From contig NZ_JAAKGV010000021.1 of the NCBI RefSeq assembly GCF_011043735.1, forward strand, positions 1 through 64,000: a stretch of DNA of 64,000 nucleotides, written 5' to 3'. Under the pieces are notes generated by a model that saw nothing but the letters and a program-made list of their open reading frames with translations, did no database searches and was not told the DNA's origin. Source of the DNA: Methylobacterium sp. DB0501 (lineage in GTDB: Bacteria > Pseudomonadota > Alphaproteobacteria > Rhizobiales > Beijerinckiaceae). Shown here in pieces: positions 51,786 through 60,452 of the stretch (position 1 is the stretch's first letter; each line of letters opens with the position of its first letter). The position numbers and the translations under genes were made by a program.

Positions 51786-52307
51786 TCAGTAATGCATCGG
51801 CAGGGGCCATTCGGGCGCGCGGTCGTCGCCCGCACAGACGCCGTGGTAGCGGCCGCGGAAGAACACGAGCGGCGGCGCGTCGCCCTGGGCCGTGAAGCGC
51901 ACGACGCGGCCGAGGAAGATCTCGTGGTCGCCGCCGTCGTGGCGGGCGAAGGGCTCGCACTCGAAATGCGCCAGCGCCCCGGTGAGCAGCGGCGCCTCGG
52001 CATGGCCGAGGGTGTGTTCGACCGCGCTCCACTTGTCGCCCAGCGAGCGGGCGAACTGGTTCGACAGTGTTTCCTGCGACCGGCTGAGGATGTTGACGGC
52101 GTAGCCCGCCGCCTCCCGCATCGCCGGCAGGCTGTGCGCCCGGCGATCGACGCTGAACAGGATCAGCGGCGGGTCGAGCGAGACCGAGTTGAACGAACTC
52201 ATGGTGAGCCCGATCGCCTCGCCGCCGCCACCGCGCGCCGTGATGACGGCAACGCCGGTGGCGAATTGCGACAAGGCGGACCGGAATGCGCGCTGATCGA
52301 AGGCCAT
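51786..52307 (-). CDS. hpaC: Flavin reductase partner of the hydroxylase (HpaC-type)
   Basis: A 173-residue flavin:NAD(P)H reductase-like protein that supplies reduced flavin to the HpaB-type hydroxylase. The family pattern is clear: FRSALSQFATGVAVITARGG, IGLTMSSFNSVSLDPPLILF, YAVNILSRSQETLSNQFA and HEIFLGRVVRF. It is the first structural gene after the MarR regulator. A perfect palindrome lies 17-37 bases in front of its start. Confidence 0.92.
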   Translation of the reverse strand: MAFDQRAFRSALSQFATGVAVITARGGGGEAIGLTMSSFNSVSLDPPLILFSVDRRAHSLPAMREAAGYAVNILSRSQETLSNQFARSLGDKWSAVEHTLGHAEAPLLTGALAHFECEPFARHDGGDHEIFLGRVVRFTAQGDAPPLVFFRGRYHGVCAGDDRAPEWPLPMHY

Positions 52308-52323
52308 CGCCCGTCTCCGCGAG

Positions 52324-52344
52324 ATAGCTTTGATACAAAGCTAT
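52324..52344. promoter_or_regulatory. Perfect 21-bp palindrome, probable MarR operator
   Basis: ATAGCTTTG-ATA-CAAAGCTAT is a perfect 9-bp inverted repeat with a 3-base centre. It lies between the marR-like gene (ends 52415) and hpaC (starts 52307), 16 bases before the hpaC start codon. Size, AT-rich arms and place fit a MarR-family operator where the repressor would block transcription of the hydroxylase-importer operon. Confidence 0.65.
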
Positions 52345-52414
52345 TTTCGGAGGTCAGGCAAGCCCGTTCTTTCGGCTGATGCCGCCCAAGGATTGGGCGT
52401 GGGCCCGGTCGCCG

Positions 52415-52954
52415 CTATCCGGCGGCCGGGCTCTCGGCCGTGCCCCGGTCGGCCAGCGACTCCAGGAGCGCGGTGGCGTTGTCCCCACACGGCACCAGGC
52501 GGGCCATCAGGCCGGCGAGGATCCGGAACTCCTCGGCGCTCAGGCAGTCGAACAGGGCATCGTTGACGGGGGCGAGGACCGGGCGCAGGCCGGCGAGGCG
52601 GCGTCGGCCCTCGTCGGTGAGGGTCAGCAGCACCCGGCGCCGGTCGCGCTCGTGCCGGCGCTTCGCCACCAGGCCCTCGGCGACGAGCTTGTTGACCTCG
52701 ATGGTGACGAAGGCGCCCGACAGGTGCAGGTGCTCGGCGATCTGGCTGACCCCGACCCCCTCGTCCCCTTCCAGATGGGCGATCGAGATCAGCGTCGTGT
52801 AGGCGACGCCCGACAGGCCGATCTGCGATCCGAACCCGGCCCGGCACTGCGCCACGCGGGCGCTGAAGGCGAGGAAGTTCTGGATGAAGGCTCGAAATTC
52901 GATGTCGTTCTGGCCCGGCATCAGTTCGGGCTTGGAGACGGTGTAAGCGGACAC
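52415..52954 (-). CDS. MarR-family transcriptional regulator
   Basis: A regulator of about 179 residues with the MarR winged-helix domain (VSQIAEHLHLSGAFVTIEVN, KLVAEGLVAKRRHERDRRRV, LTLTDEGRRRL). GTG at 52954 is used because GGGGAG lies six bases upstream. The gene precedes hpaC on the same strand with a palindrome in the gap, so it is the likely repressor of the hydroxylase operon, as HpaR is in 4-hydroxyphenylacetate clusters. Its effector is probably the aromatic substrate. Confidence 0.88.
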   Translation of the reverse strand: MSAYTVSKPELMPGQNDIEFRAFIQNFLAFSARVAQCRAGFGSQIGLSGVAYTTLISIAHLEGDEGVGVSQIAEHLHLSGAFVTIEVNKLVAEGLVAKRRHERDRRRVLLTLTDEGRRRLAGLRPVLAPVNDALFDCLSAEEFRILAGLMARLVPCGDNATALLESLADRGTAESPAAG

Positions 52955-53220
52955 GAAGGCTCCCCGGCGCGGCGTCGCCGGGCTTGAGGTCGCGTCATCG
53001 TCCGGGCCTGTCAATCGCCGCAGCGCTCGGGGCGGGCATCGCCGCAGCGCAATGGCCTTAAACCGTGCCGGAAGGCATCTGGCAGTGCGCGCACGCGGAT
53101 TCGGATACCATCGGCCCGTGTCTCTCGGTCGATGGTGCCCGGGAGCCGACATCCGCCCGGATTCCGGCCCCTGTTCCGCGACCGGCCGAGTCCGGAGCGC
53201 ACCGTCATGGAAAGACCTGC

Positions 53221-54135
53221 ATGGAAAGGCTTGCCGACATGCCGCGACCGATCGCAGCCCGCAGAACCTGGATCTTCGCCGCAGGAGCCGACGAGACCGC
53301 CCTGCGCCGGGCCGCCGAGGCCCGGCCGGACGTCCTGATCCAGGATCTCGAGGACTTCACGCCGCCGCAGCTCAAGCGCGAAGCCCGCCTGCTGTGCCGC
53401 CCGACAGCCGACCTGTGCCGCGAGGCGGGCGTGATCCCGGCGGTGCGGGTCAATCCGCTCGAACATGTCGGGCACGAGGACCTCGCCGCCGCGATGCAGG
53501 CCGGAGCAGGGGTGATCCTGCTCGCCAAGACGGCCGGTCCCGAGCAGATCGCGGCCCTCGACCGGGCGGTCACCCGGCACGAGCGCGACCTCGGGCTCGC
53601 GGTCGGCTCGACCGAGATCGTGCCGAACGTCGAGACCGCGGCCGCTTTGGTCCGCATCGCCGCCCTCGCCGAGGCGAGTTCGCGGGTGACCGCGATGCTG
53701 ATGGCGAGCGAGGACATGGCGGCGGATCTCGGCGTCGGCCGCACCGCGGGCTCCGAGGAACTAGCTTATGCCCGGGCGCGGTTCCTGTTCGAGTGCGTCG
53801 CGGCCGGCGTCCTGGCGATCGATTGCCCCTACACCTTCTCCCGCCGCGAGGACATCGACCGCGACCTCGACTTCGCGGTCGCCCGCGGGTTCAAGGCGAA
53901 GGCGCTGGTCGATCCGGCACAGGTCGCCCACGTCAACGCCCGGCTGACTCCCTCCGAGGCGCAGATGACGGCGGCCCGGCGCCTGATCTCGGCGTTCGAG
54001 CAGGCCCGAACCGAGGGCCGCACCCCGGCGGAACTCGACGGCCACCGCATCGAGGTGCCGTCCTACAAGGCCGCCCTCCGGCTCCTCGAACGGGCCGCCG
54101 TGCTGGGCGTGGCGCTCCCCGCCTCCGAATCGTAG
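53221..54135 (+). CDS. CitE/HpcH-family lyase (citramalyl- or malyl-CoA lyase-like)
   Basis: A Mg-dependent aldolase-fold protein of about 304 residues that splits beta-hydroxyacyl-CoA esters such as citramalyl-CoA or malyl-CoA. Family segments are RRTWIFAAGADETALRRA, VLIQDLEDFTPPQLKREA (DLED holds the metal-binding acidic residues), IPAVRVNPLEHVG, STEIVPNVETAAALV and FKAKALVDPAQVAHVN. Start at 53221 or the ATG 18 bases later, which has AAAGG at a better distance. It converges with the fumarase-superfamily lyase. With the CoA-transferase and the hydratase it would complete an itaconate/mesaconate-type pathway giving acetyl-CoA and pyruvate. Confidence 0.85.
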   Translation: MERLADMPRPIAARRTWIFAAGADETALRRAAEARPDVLIQDLEDFTPPQLKREARLLCRPTADLCREAGVIPAVRVNPLEHVGHEDLAAAMQAGAGVILLAKTAGPEQIAALDRAVTRHERDLGLAVGSTEIVPNVETAAALVRIAALAEASSRVTAMLMASEDMAADLGVGRTAGSEELAYARARFLFECVAAGVLAIDCPYTFSRREDIDRDLDFAVARGFKAKALVDPAQVAHVNARLTPSEAQMTAARRLISAFEQARTEGRTPAELDGHRIEVPSYKAALRLLERAAVLGVALPASES

Positions 54136-54162
54136 CGGCGCACCCCGCGCCCCGGCCTCGCA

Positions 54163-55650
54163 TCAGGCCAGGATGCGATCCGTCATTGCCTCCGAAAGAC
54201 CGAGGTAGTTCTCGGGATCCGTCAGCCGCCGGATCTCGGACTGCGAGATCACGTCGGTGACGTCCTTGCGTGCCAGAAGCATGTCGGTCAGGGAGCGGTC
54301 ACCCATCGCGGGGTCGTGGATGATGGCGTAGAGCACGTCGTGCGCCTTGTCGCGGCCGAGCCGCGGCGCGAGCCCCATCATGACCGCTTCGGAGACGATG
54401 AGGCCGCGGGTCATGTCGAGGTTCTTCTTCATTGCCTCGGGATGGACCTCCAGGCCCTCGAGCACGAAGGCGGCCTGCCGCAGCGCGCCGCCGGCCAGCG
54501 TGAAGACCTCCGGCAGCACGATCCACTCGATCTCCCAAGGGCCGGTCGCCCGCTCGTGATCCTCGACTATCGCGTCGAGCAGCGAGGCGACGCCCTGGCG
54601 CACGACGGCCGCGCAGGCGTGGATGTAGCAGCAGGAGATCGGGTTGCGCTTCTGCGGCATGGTCGAGGACGAGCCGCGATTGGCCATGTAGGGCTCCGAC
54701 GCCTCGCCGACCTCGGTCTGCATCATCAGCTTCAGGTCGGTGGCGAACTTCGCCAGGGTGCCGGTCAGGAGGCCGAGGAAGCAGCCGGCCTCGGCGATCC
54801 GGTCGCGCTCGGTGTGCCAGGCGATTTCGGGCTCGGCGAGGCCGAGCTCCCGGGCGAGCGCCGCCTGGACGGCGAAGCCCTTGTCGCCGAGGGTCGCCAG
54901 GGTGCCGGCGGCGCCGCCGAACTCGAACACCTCGATCCGCGGCCGGATCTCCGCCAGCCGGGCGCGGTGGCGCCTGAGCGTCGCGACGAGGCGGGCCATC
55001 TTGAAGCCGAAGGTGATCGGCACCGCCTGCTGCAGGTTCGAGCGGCCCGCCATGGCGGTCGAGCGGTGGGTGCGCGCCAGCCTCTCGGCGGCAGCGATCG
55101 CCCGGTCGAGATCCTGGCCGATCAGGTCGAAGCTCGCCTTGATCTGCAGGATCGTGGCGCTGTCGGTGATGTCCTGGGTGGTCGCGCCCCAGTGGCAGTA
55201 CTTGCCGGCGTCGCCGGCGCAGAGATGCGCGATCTGGTGCACGAGGCCCAGCACCGGATAGCCGATGGTCAGCGTCTTCTCGGCATAGCGGGCGAAGTCG
55301 ATGTTCTCGACCTTGCACACCCGGGTGATCTCGTCGGCGGCGGCTTGCGGGATCACCCCGACCTTGGCCTGGGCGCGGGCGAGCGCGGCCTCCCAGTCGA
55401 GGTATTTCTGGGTGCGGACCTCGTCCGACCAGATGGTCCGCATCTCGGGCGAGCCGAACAGGTCGCGGAAGATCAGGCTGTCGATCGCGCTGACGGGCAT
55501 GGGTGTCATTCCTTGAATCGGGGCCCGGGGCGGGATTCCGGGCACGGGTGGGGAGGGCATCGGACGGGCCTCTGCGCCGCTCCATCCGGAGGCGAGCGCC
55601 ACGGCACCGAGCCCCAGCTTGAACATGTCCCGCCGATCGAAAATCATCAT
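54163..55650 (-). CDS. Fumarase/aspartase-superfamily lyase with a Tat signal peptide
   Basis: A lyase of 495 residues related to adenylosuccinate lyase and 3-carboxymuconate cycloisomerase. Residues 1-30 read MMIFDRRDMFKLGLGAVALA...GAEARP, a twin-arginine signal. The catalytic part starts near residue 50. It carries HWGATTQDITDS (active-site loop, 153-164) and the superfamily signature GSSSTMPQKRNP (326-337). AGGGAG four bases before ATG 55650 shows that translation begins at the signal and not at the internal ATG. Members of this superfamily are cytoplasmic, so export would be unusual. The substrate is unknown, but the family releases fumarate-like products. It is the last gene of the minus-strand operon. 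Confidence 0.85.
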   Translation of the reverse strand: MMIFDRRDMFKLGLGAVALASGWSGAEARPMPSPPVPGIPPRAPIQGMTPMPVSAIDSLIFRDLFGSPEMRTIWSDEVRTQKYLDWEAALARAQAKVGVIPQAAADEITRVCKVENIDFARYAEKTLTIGYPVLGLVHQIAHLCAGDAGKYCHWGATTQDITDSATILQIKASFDLIGQDLDRAIAAAERLARTHRSTAMAGRSNLQQAVPITFGFKMARLVATLRRHRARLAEIRPRIEVFEFGGAAGTLATLGDKGFAVQAALARELGLAEPEIAWHTERDRIAEAGCFLGLLTGTLAKFATDLKLMMQTEVGEASEPYMANRGSSSTMPQKRNPISCCYIHACAAVVRQGVASLLDAIVEDHERATGPWEIEWIVLPEVFTLAGGALRQAAFVLEGLEVHPEAMKKNLDMTRGLIVSEAVMMGLAPRLGRDKAHDVLYAIIHDPAMGDRSLTDMLLARKDVTDVISQSEIRRLTDPENYLGLSEAMTDRILA

Positions 55651-55768
55651 GCGGCTCCCTGGTGAACGCGCCGGGGCTCGGACCGTCTTGGATCGTCGTC
55701 TCGGCGGGATTGCGAATACAGCGTCATCGGGCGTCCAAGCCCGGTCGGCCGTCGCGGCCGGGCGAGGG

Positions 55769-56626
55769 TCAGGCCCCGGCCGCCGCCTGCATGCAGGTGC
55801 CCCCGGCGGCATCCACCGTGGCGCCGGTGAAGGCCGCGCCCTCGCTCCGGCCGGCGACCCGGAAGGTCTGGCCGGCGATCATCGGCGAGACGCCGCGGTA
55901 CCGGAAGGTCCGGGGCGCCCGGCCGAGGCTCTCGGCGGCGAGGTTCAGGAGCAGGCTCGCCTGGATCGGCCCGTGCACGACGAGGCCCGGATAGCCCTCG
56001 ACCTCGGTCGCGTAGGGGAAGTCGTAGTGGAAGCGGTGACCGTTGAAGGTCATCGCCGAGTAGCGGAACAGCAGGGTCGTCGTGGCGGCGACCTCGCGCA
56101 CGCGCTCGGGCGTGAAATCCGGCGGCGCGCCGGCACGGCCGGCGGCGTTCTCGCCGGGCTTGGCGGCTTCGCGATAGACGATGTCCTGGCGCTCGCGGAT
56201 CGCGATCCCGCGCGGCGTCTCGTACTCGTGCCGCACGGTGACGAAGCAGAGCGCACCGGTGCGGCCCTCCTTGACGGCGACGTCGGCGACCGTCTCGCGC
56301 CGCACGACCTCGTCGCCGAGCCGCAAGGGGCTCACGATCTCGATCTCGCCGCCGGCCCACATCCGCCGCGGCAGCGGCACCGGCGGCAGGAACCCGCCCT
56401 TCGCCGCATGGCCGTCGGACCCGAGGGCGTCGGCGGCGGGGGTTTCGGGAGCGAGGCACCAATGGAGCGCCAGCGGCGCCTCGCCCTCGCCGACGGGGGC
56501 GAGCGCCCCCGTGAAGGTCGCCCGGAACTCGTCGACGAGGCGGGGCGTGACGAGGTCGCGGACCTCGCGGCTGCGGCCGATCCAGCCGCGCAGGTGATCG
56601 ATGTCGAGGGTGGTCATCACCGTCAT
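55769..56626 (-). CDS. HTD2/MaoC-type acyl-CoA hydratase
   Basis: A hot-dog-fold hydratase of about 285 residues of the FAS1-like dehydratase type. The N-terminal half has WIGRSREVRDLVTPRLVDEF and LPRRMWAGGEIEIVSPLRLG. The C-terminal half has LLFRYSAMTFNGHRFHYDFP, EGYPGLVVHGPIQASLLLNL, the usual hydratase block with His in GLVVHGP. Proteins of this size and build hydrate itaconyl-CoA or mesaconyl-C4-CoA. ATG 56626, or an ATG nine bases later. The CoA-transferase gene precedes it by 38 bp. Confidence 0.85.
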   Translation of the reverse strand: MTVMTTLDIDHLRGWIGRSREVRDLVTPRLVDEFRATFTGALAPVGEGEAPLALHWCLAPETPAADALGSDGHAAKGGFLPPVPLPRRMWAGGEIEIVSPLRLGDEVVRRETVADVAVKEGRTGALCFVTVRHEYETPRGIAIRERQDIVYREAAKPGENAAGRAGAPPDFTPERVREVAATTTLLFRYSAMTFNGHRFHYDFPYATEVEGYPGLVVHGPIQASLLLNLAAESLGRAPRTFRYRGVSPMIAGQTFRVAGRSEGAAFTGATVDAAGGTCMQAAAGA

Positions 56627-56664
56627 CTCGGTCGGTTCGAAGGGTGGGGCGGTGCCGGGGCGGC

Positions 56665-57882
56665 TCAGATCGCCTTGGCGTCGCGCAGGGCGGCGATGCG
56701 GGCCTCGTCGAGGCCGAGCTCGGCCAGGATGGCGGCGCTGTGGGCGCCGAGCGCCGGGACCGGGTCCATCCGCGGCTCGGATCCCTTCGGCATCGCGGGC
56801 GGCAGCAGCATGTCCACCCGGCCGTTCGGCGTCGCGACCTCGCGCCAGCGCCCGCGGGCGGCGAGTTGGGGATGGGCCCGGACCTCCGCCATGGTGCGCA
56901 CCTGCGCGTTGGCGATGCCGGCGGCCTCCAGGCGGGCGGTGATCGCCTCGGCGGTGCTGTCGGCGAAGGCCGCCACGATGGCGTCGGTCAGGGCCGCGCG
57001 GTTCTGCACCCGCAGGACGTTCGAGACGAAAAGCGGGTCGCGGGCGAGGTCGGGCTGGCCCAGCACGGCGTCGCAGAAGATCGCCCATTCGCGCTCGTTC
57101 TGCAGGCCGAGCATCACCGTCCGGCCGTCGCCGCTCGGGAACGGGCCGTAGGGGAAGATCGTGGCGTGGCTCGCTCCCGTGCGCCGCGGCGGCTCCTGGC
57201 CCTGGTGGGTGTAGTAGAGCGGGAAGCCCATCCACTCGCCGAGGGCCTCCAGCATCGAGACCTCGACGTGGCTGCCCCGGCCGGTGCGCCCGCGCTTGAG
57301 GAGGGCCGAGAGGATGCCCGTATAGGCGTACATGCCCGCCGCGATGTCGGCGATGGAGAGGCCCGCCTTGACCTGCTCCTCCGGCGTGCCGGTGACCGAC
57401 AGGAAGCCGGCCTCGCTCTGGATCAGCAGGTCGTAGGCCTTGCGGTCGCGGTACGGCCCGTCCGGCCCGTAGCCGGAGATGTCGCAGACGATCAGGCGCG
57501 GGTTCTCCGGCCGCAGCGCCTCTTCCGACAACCCGAGACGGGCGGCCGCGCCCGGCGCGAGGTTCTGGACCAGGACGTCCGCCTTCGCCACGAGGTCGCG
57601 CAGGATGGCCTTGGCGTCCGGGTGCTTGAGGTCGAGGGCCAGGCTCTCCTTCGAGCGGTTGCACCAGACGAAGTGCGAGGCGAGGCCGTCGACTCGGTCG
57701 TCGTAGGCGCGGGCGAAGTCGCCCACCCCGGGCCGCTCGACCTTGATGACCCGGGCGCCGAGATCGGCGAGCTGGCGGGTGCAGAACGGCGCCGCGATGG
57801 CGTGTTCGAGCGAGACGACCGTGATTCCGTCGAGGGGGCGGACGGCGTCGGCGAGGGTCTGGGACGAGACGTGAGCGTTCAT
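56665..57882 (-). CDS. Class III (CaiB/BaiF family) CoA-transferase
   Basis: A 405-residue CoA-transferase that moves CoA from a donor such as succinyl-CoA to a carboxylate. It has the family start LDGITVVSLEHAIAAPFCTR, QLADLGARVIKVERPGVGDF, LDLKHPDAK and the active-site Asp in RKAYDLLIQSEAGFLSVTG. ATG 57882 (MNAHVSSQ) is the family start; the longer open frame runs into the transporter gene. In this gene set it may activate itaconate, mesaconate or a related C5 acid. Confidence 0.9.
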   Translation of the reverse strand: MNAHVSSQTLADAVRPLDGITVVSLEHAIAAPFCTRQLADLGARVIKVERPGVGDFARAYDDRVDGLASHFVWCNRSKESLALDLKHPDAKAILRDLVAKADVLVQNLAPGAAARLGLSEEALRPENPRLIVCDISGYGPDGPYRDRKAYDLLIQSEAGFLSVTGTPEEQVKAGLSIADIAAGMYAYTGILSALLKRGRTGRGSHVEVSMLEALGEWMGFPLYYTHQGQEPPRRTGASHATIFPYGPFPSGDGRTVMLGLQNEREWAIFCDAVLGQPDLARDPLFVSNVLRVQNRAALTDAIVAAFADSTAEAITARLEAAGIANAQVRTMAEVRAHPQLAARGRWREVATPNGRVDMLLPPAMPKGSEPRMDPVPALGAHSAAILAELGLDEARIAALRDAKAI

Positions 57883-57926
57883 GGTGCGCGAGGCTCCGGG
57901 GAGGGGGACGGGATGCGACGAGGCGG

Positions 57927-59258
57927 TCAGCGGGCGCGCTCGATCGCGCCGGTCCCGTCGAGGTAGCCGCGGGTCCGCAGGTCCGGCATCAGCACGGCGC
58001 CGAGGAACGAGACCGAGACCACGGCGGCGACGTAGTAGGAGAAGTGGCTCTCGGACCCGGCCTGCTTGAACGACAGGGCGATGAACTCCGCCGTGCCGCC
58101 GAACAGCGCGTTGGCGACGGCGTAGGGGAAGCCGACGCCGAGGCAGCGGACCTCCGGCGGAAACAGGTCGGCTTTCACGATGCCGGCGATCGGCGTGTAG
58201 AAGGCCGCGATGACGAGGGCGGTCATCACCAGGGCGAAGGCGACGACCGGATTCGAGACGGTCGCGAGGGTCGACAGCAGCGGCACCACCGCCAGGGTGG
58301 CCAGCCCCGTGAACAGCAGCATGTTGGTCTTGATGCCGACCCGGTCCGCCAGCATCCCGAAGAGCGGTTGCAGCAGCATGAAGAGCGCGAGCGCCGCCGT
58401 CATGATGACGCTGGTCGTGGTGGCGTCGAGCCTGGCGGTGTTGATCAGCAGCTTCTGCATGTACGAGGTGAAGACGTAGAAGTAGAGTGAACCGCCCATC
58501 GTGAACGCCACCACCAGGGCGACGGCCCGCTTGTGCTGCCACAGCCCGGCGAGCGAGCCGGCTTCCTTGCGGTGCATCGCCTCCTCGGAGGCGGTCTCCT
58601 GCATCGTGCGGCGCAGGACCACGACCACGATGGCGAGCAGCGCGCCGATCAGGAACGGGACGCGCCAGCCCCAGGCCTTCAGCTCGGCCACCGGCAGGAG
58701 CGATTGCAGGACGAGCAGCACCATGAGCGCCACCAGCTGCCCGGCGATGAGGGTGGCGTACTGGAACGACGAGAAGAACCCGCGCCGGCCCTTGGTGGCG
58801 ATCTCGCTGAGATACGTGGCGCCGGCGCCGTACTCGCCGCCGATCGACAGCCCCTGCACCAGGCGGGCGACCAGCAGCAGCACCGGGGCTGCGAACCCGA
58901 TCGTCTCGTAGGTCGGAAGCGCGGCGATCATCAGCGAGCCGGCGCACATCATGAACACCGACAGGATCATCGAGACCTTGCGGCCGCGGGTATCGGCGAT
59001 CCAGCCGAACAGCCAGCCGCCGAGCGGGCGCATGAAGTAGCCCACCGCGAGCACGCCCGCCGAGGCGAGAAGCTGGCTCGCCGGGTCGCCGGCCGGGAAG
59101 AACGACGACGAGAAGTAGATCGCCGTGTAGGCGTAGACGAAGAAATCGTACCACTCGACGAGGTTGCCGGCACAGGCGCCGGCGACGGCGCGGACGCGTC
59201 CGCCGGTCGGTTTGGTGGGTGAGAGCGTGGTGTCGTATGGAATCGCGGTGCTCGACAT
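57927..59258 (-). CDS. MFS dicarboxylate:H+ symporter (KgtP/MHS type)
   Basis: A 443-residue inner-membrane transporter of the metabolite:H+ symporter family, with about 12 helices. The signature GNLVEWYDFFVYAYTAIYFS opens it. GYFMRPLGGWLFGWIADTRG and LLVARLVQGLSIGGEYGAGA follow. These features match alpha-ketoglutarate, citrate and shikimate-type carriers. It is the first gene of the minus-strand operon with the CoA-transferase, hydratase and lyase, so it probably brings in the dicarboxylate that they degrade. Confidence 0.9.
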   Translation of the reverse strand: MSSTAIPYDTTLSPTKPTGGRVRAVAGACAGNLVEWYDFFVYAYTAIYFSSSFFPAGDPASQLLASAGVLAVGYFMRPLGGWLFGWIADTRGRKVSMILSVFMMCAGSLMIAALPTYETIGFAAPVLLLVARLVQGLSIGGEYGAGATYLSEIATKGRRGFFSSFQYATLIAGQLVALMVLLVLQSLLPVAELKAWGWRVPFLIGALLAIVVVVLRRTMQETASEEAMHRKEAGSLAGLWQHKRAVALVVAFTMGGSLYFYVFTSYMQKLLINTARLDATTTSVIMTAALALFMLLQPLFGMLADRVGIKTNMLLFTGLATLAVVPLLSTLATVSNPVVAFALVMTALVIAAFYTPIAGIVKADLFPPEVRCLGVGFPYAVANALFGGTAEFIALSFKQAGSESHFSYYVAAVVSVSFLGAVLMPDLRTRGYLDGTGAIERAR

Positions 59259-59567
59259 CTCGATGACCTCCCTGAAGTCAAGTTGATCGGCTGTTCTTCT
59301 TGTTCTTGGCGCTGCACGCGGCCGGCGCCGCGCGAGCCCGTCCCGGACCGGCAGAGAGGCCCGTGGCCTTCGCCATCCCTGAACCCTCGTCCCGGCGCTG
59401 CGCGGCGGCGGGCCGGCGGATCGGCCTGGATCGGGCCTCGGAACCGGCGGTCCGGAGGCATTCCGGTGCGTGCGACAGGGTTAAAGCTGGACATGCCTGC
59501 GCAGACCATGCGCATTTTTCGCGGGCAGCCTTCAGGTTTCCGGAAGGCTCCGGATCAGGGGGCCGGC
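59259..59567. promoter_or_regulatory. Divergent promoter region between the carrier operon and LysR
   Basis: About 310 bases separate the MFS carrier gene (minus) from the LysR gene (plus). No reading frame is supported. Such a region should hold the promoters of both units and the LysR binding site, but no clear T-N11-A palindrome was picked out by eye. Confidence 0.4.
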
Positions 59568-60452
59568 ATGCGGTTCGACGTCACCGACCTGAGGCTCTTC
59601 GTCTGCGTCGCCGAGGCCGGCAGCATCACGCACGGCGCCGCGATGGCCAACATGGCGCTGGGGGCGGCGAGCGCGCGCATCCGCGGCATGGAGGAGGTGG
59701 CGGGCGTCGCGCTCCTCCACCGGGAACGCCTCGGGGTCGCCATCACGCCGGCCGGGCGCGCGCTGCTCCAGCACAGCCGCATCGTCCTGCAGCAGCTCGG
59801 CCGCATGCACAGCGAACTCGACGAGTTCGCCCACGGCCTGAAGGGTCACCTGCGGCTGTTCTCGAACACCAACGCCCTGGCGGAATTCCTGCCGGCAGCC
59901 CTGAGCTCGTTCCTGATGGACAATCCGGGCGTCAACATCGACATCCAGGAGCACATGAGCGCCGACATCGTGCGCAGCGTCGCCGAGGGCATCGCCGATA
60001 TCGGCATCGTCGCGGGCTCGGTGGACGTCGCCGCCCTGGAGACCTTCCCGTTCCGGGAGGACACGCTGGTGGTCGTCGTCCCGCGCGACCACCCGCTGGC
60101 CGGGCGGCGGCGCCTCGCCTTCGCCGAGACGCTGGATTACGACTTCATCGGCCTGTCGGACGGCGCGGCCCTGCAGGATTTCCTGGCCGCCCACGCCGCC
60201 CGGCTCGGGCGGCGCCTGCGCCTGCGCGTCCAGCTCCGCAGCTTCGACGGGATCTGCCGCATGGTCGAGAGCCGGGCCGGCATTGCCGTCGTGCCGGCCT
60301 CCGCGGCGAAGCGCCTGCGGCGGATCATGGCGATCCGGATCATCCCGCTCGAGGATGCCTGGGCGCTGCGGCGCCTGAGCATCTGCGTGCGCTGCCTCGC
60401 GGAGCTTCCTACGCATGCAGGGCGCCTGGTCGCGCATCTTCGTGAGACGTGA
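59568..60452 (+). CDS. LysR-family transcriptional regulator of the dicarboxylate operon
   Basis: A 294-residue LysR regulator. The winged helix is in residues 1-60 (MRFDVTDLRLFVCVAEAGSI, MALGAASARIRGMEEVAG), less canonical than usual in the recognition helix. The effector domain starts near 85 (GLKGHLRLFSNTNALAEFLP). AGGGGG precedes ATG 59568. Divergent arrangement with the MFS-CoA-transferase-hydratase-lyase operon makes it the probable activator. Confidence 0.88.
   Translation: MRFDVTDLRLFVCVAEAGSITHGAAMANMALGAASARIRGMEEVAGVALLHRERLGVAITPAGRALLQHSRIVLQQLGRMHSELDEFAHGLKGHLRLFSNTNALAEFLPAALSSFLMDNPGVNIDIQEHMSADIVRSVAEGIADIGIVAGSVDVAALETFPFREDTLVVVVPRDHPLAGRRRLAFAETLDYDFIGLSDGAALQDFLAAHAARLGRRLRLRVQLRSFDGICRMVESRAGIAVVPASAAKRLRRIMAIRIIPLEDAWALRRLSICVRCLAELPTHAGRLVAHLRET

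Noticed and set aside
50221..52338. Long upstream extension of the HpaB frame
   Set aside because: The family start and ribosome-binding site are at 51693. The extension covers the HpaC gene in another frame.
53221..54135. HpcH aldolase of the homoprotocatechuate pathway
   Set aside because: It lies next to HpaB/C, but the sequence has the CitE-type DLED pattern and length, and the other genes of that pathway are missing.
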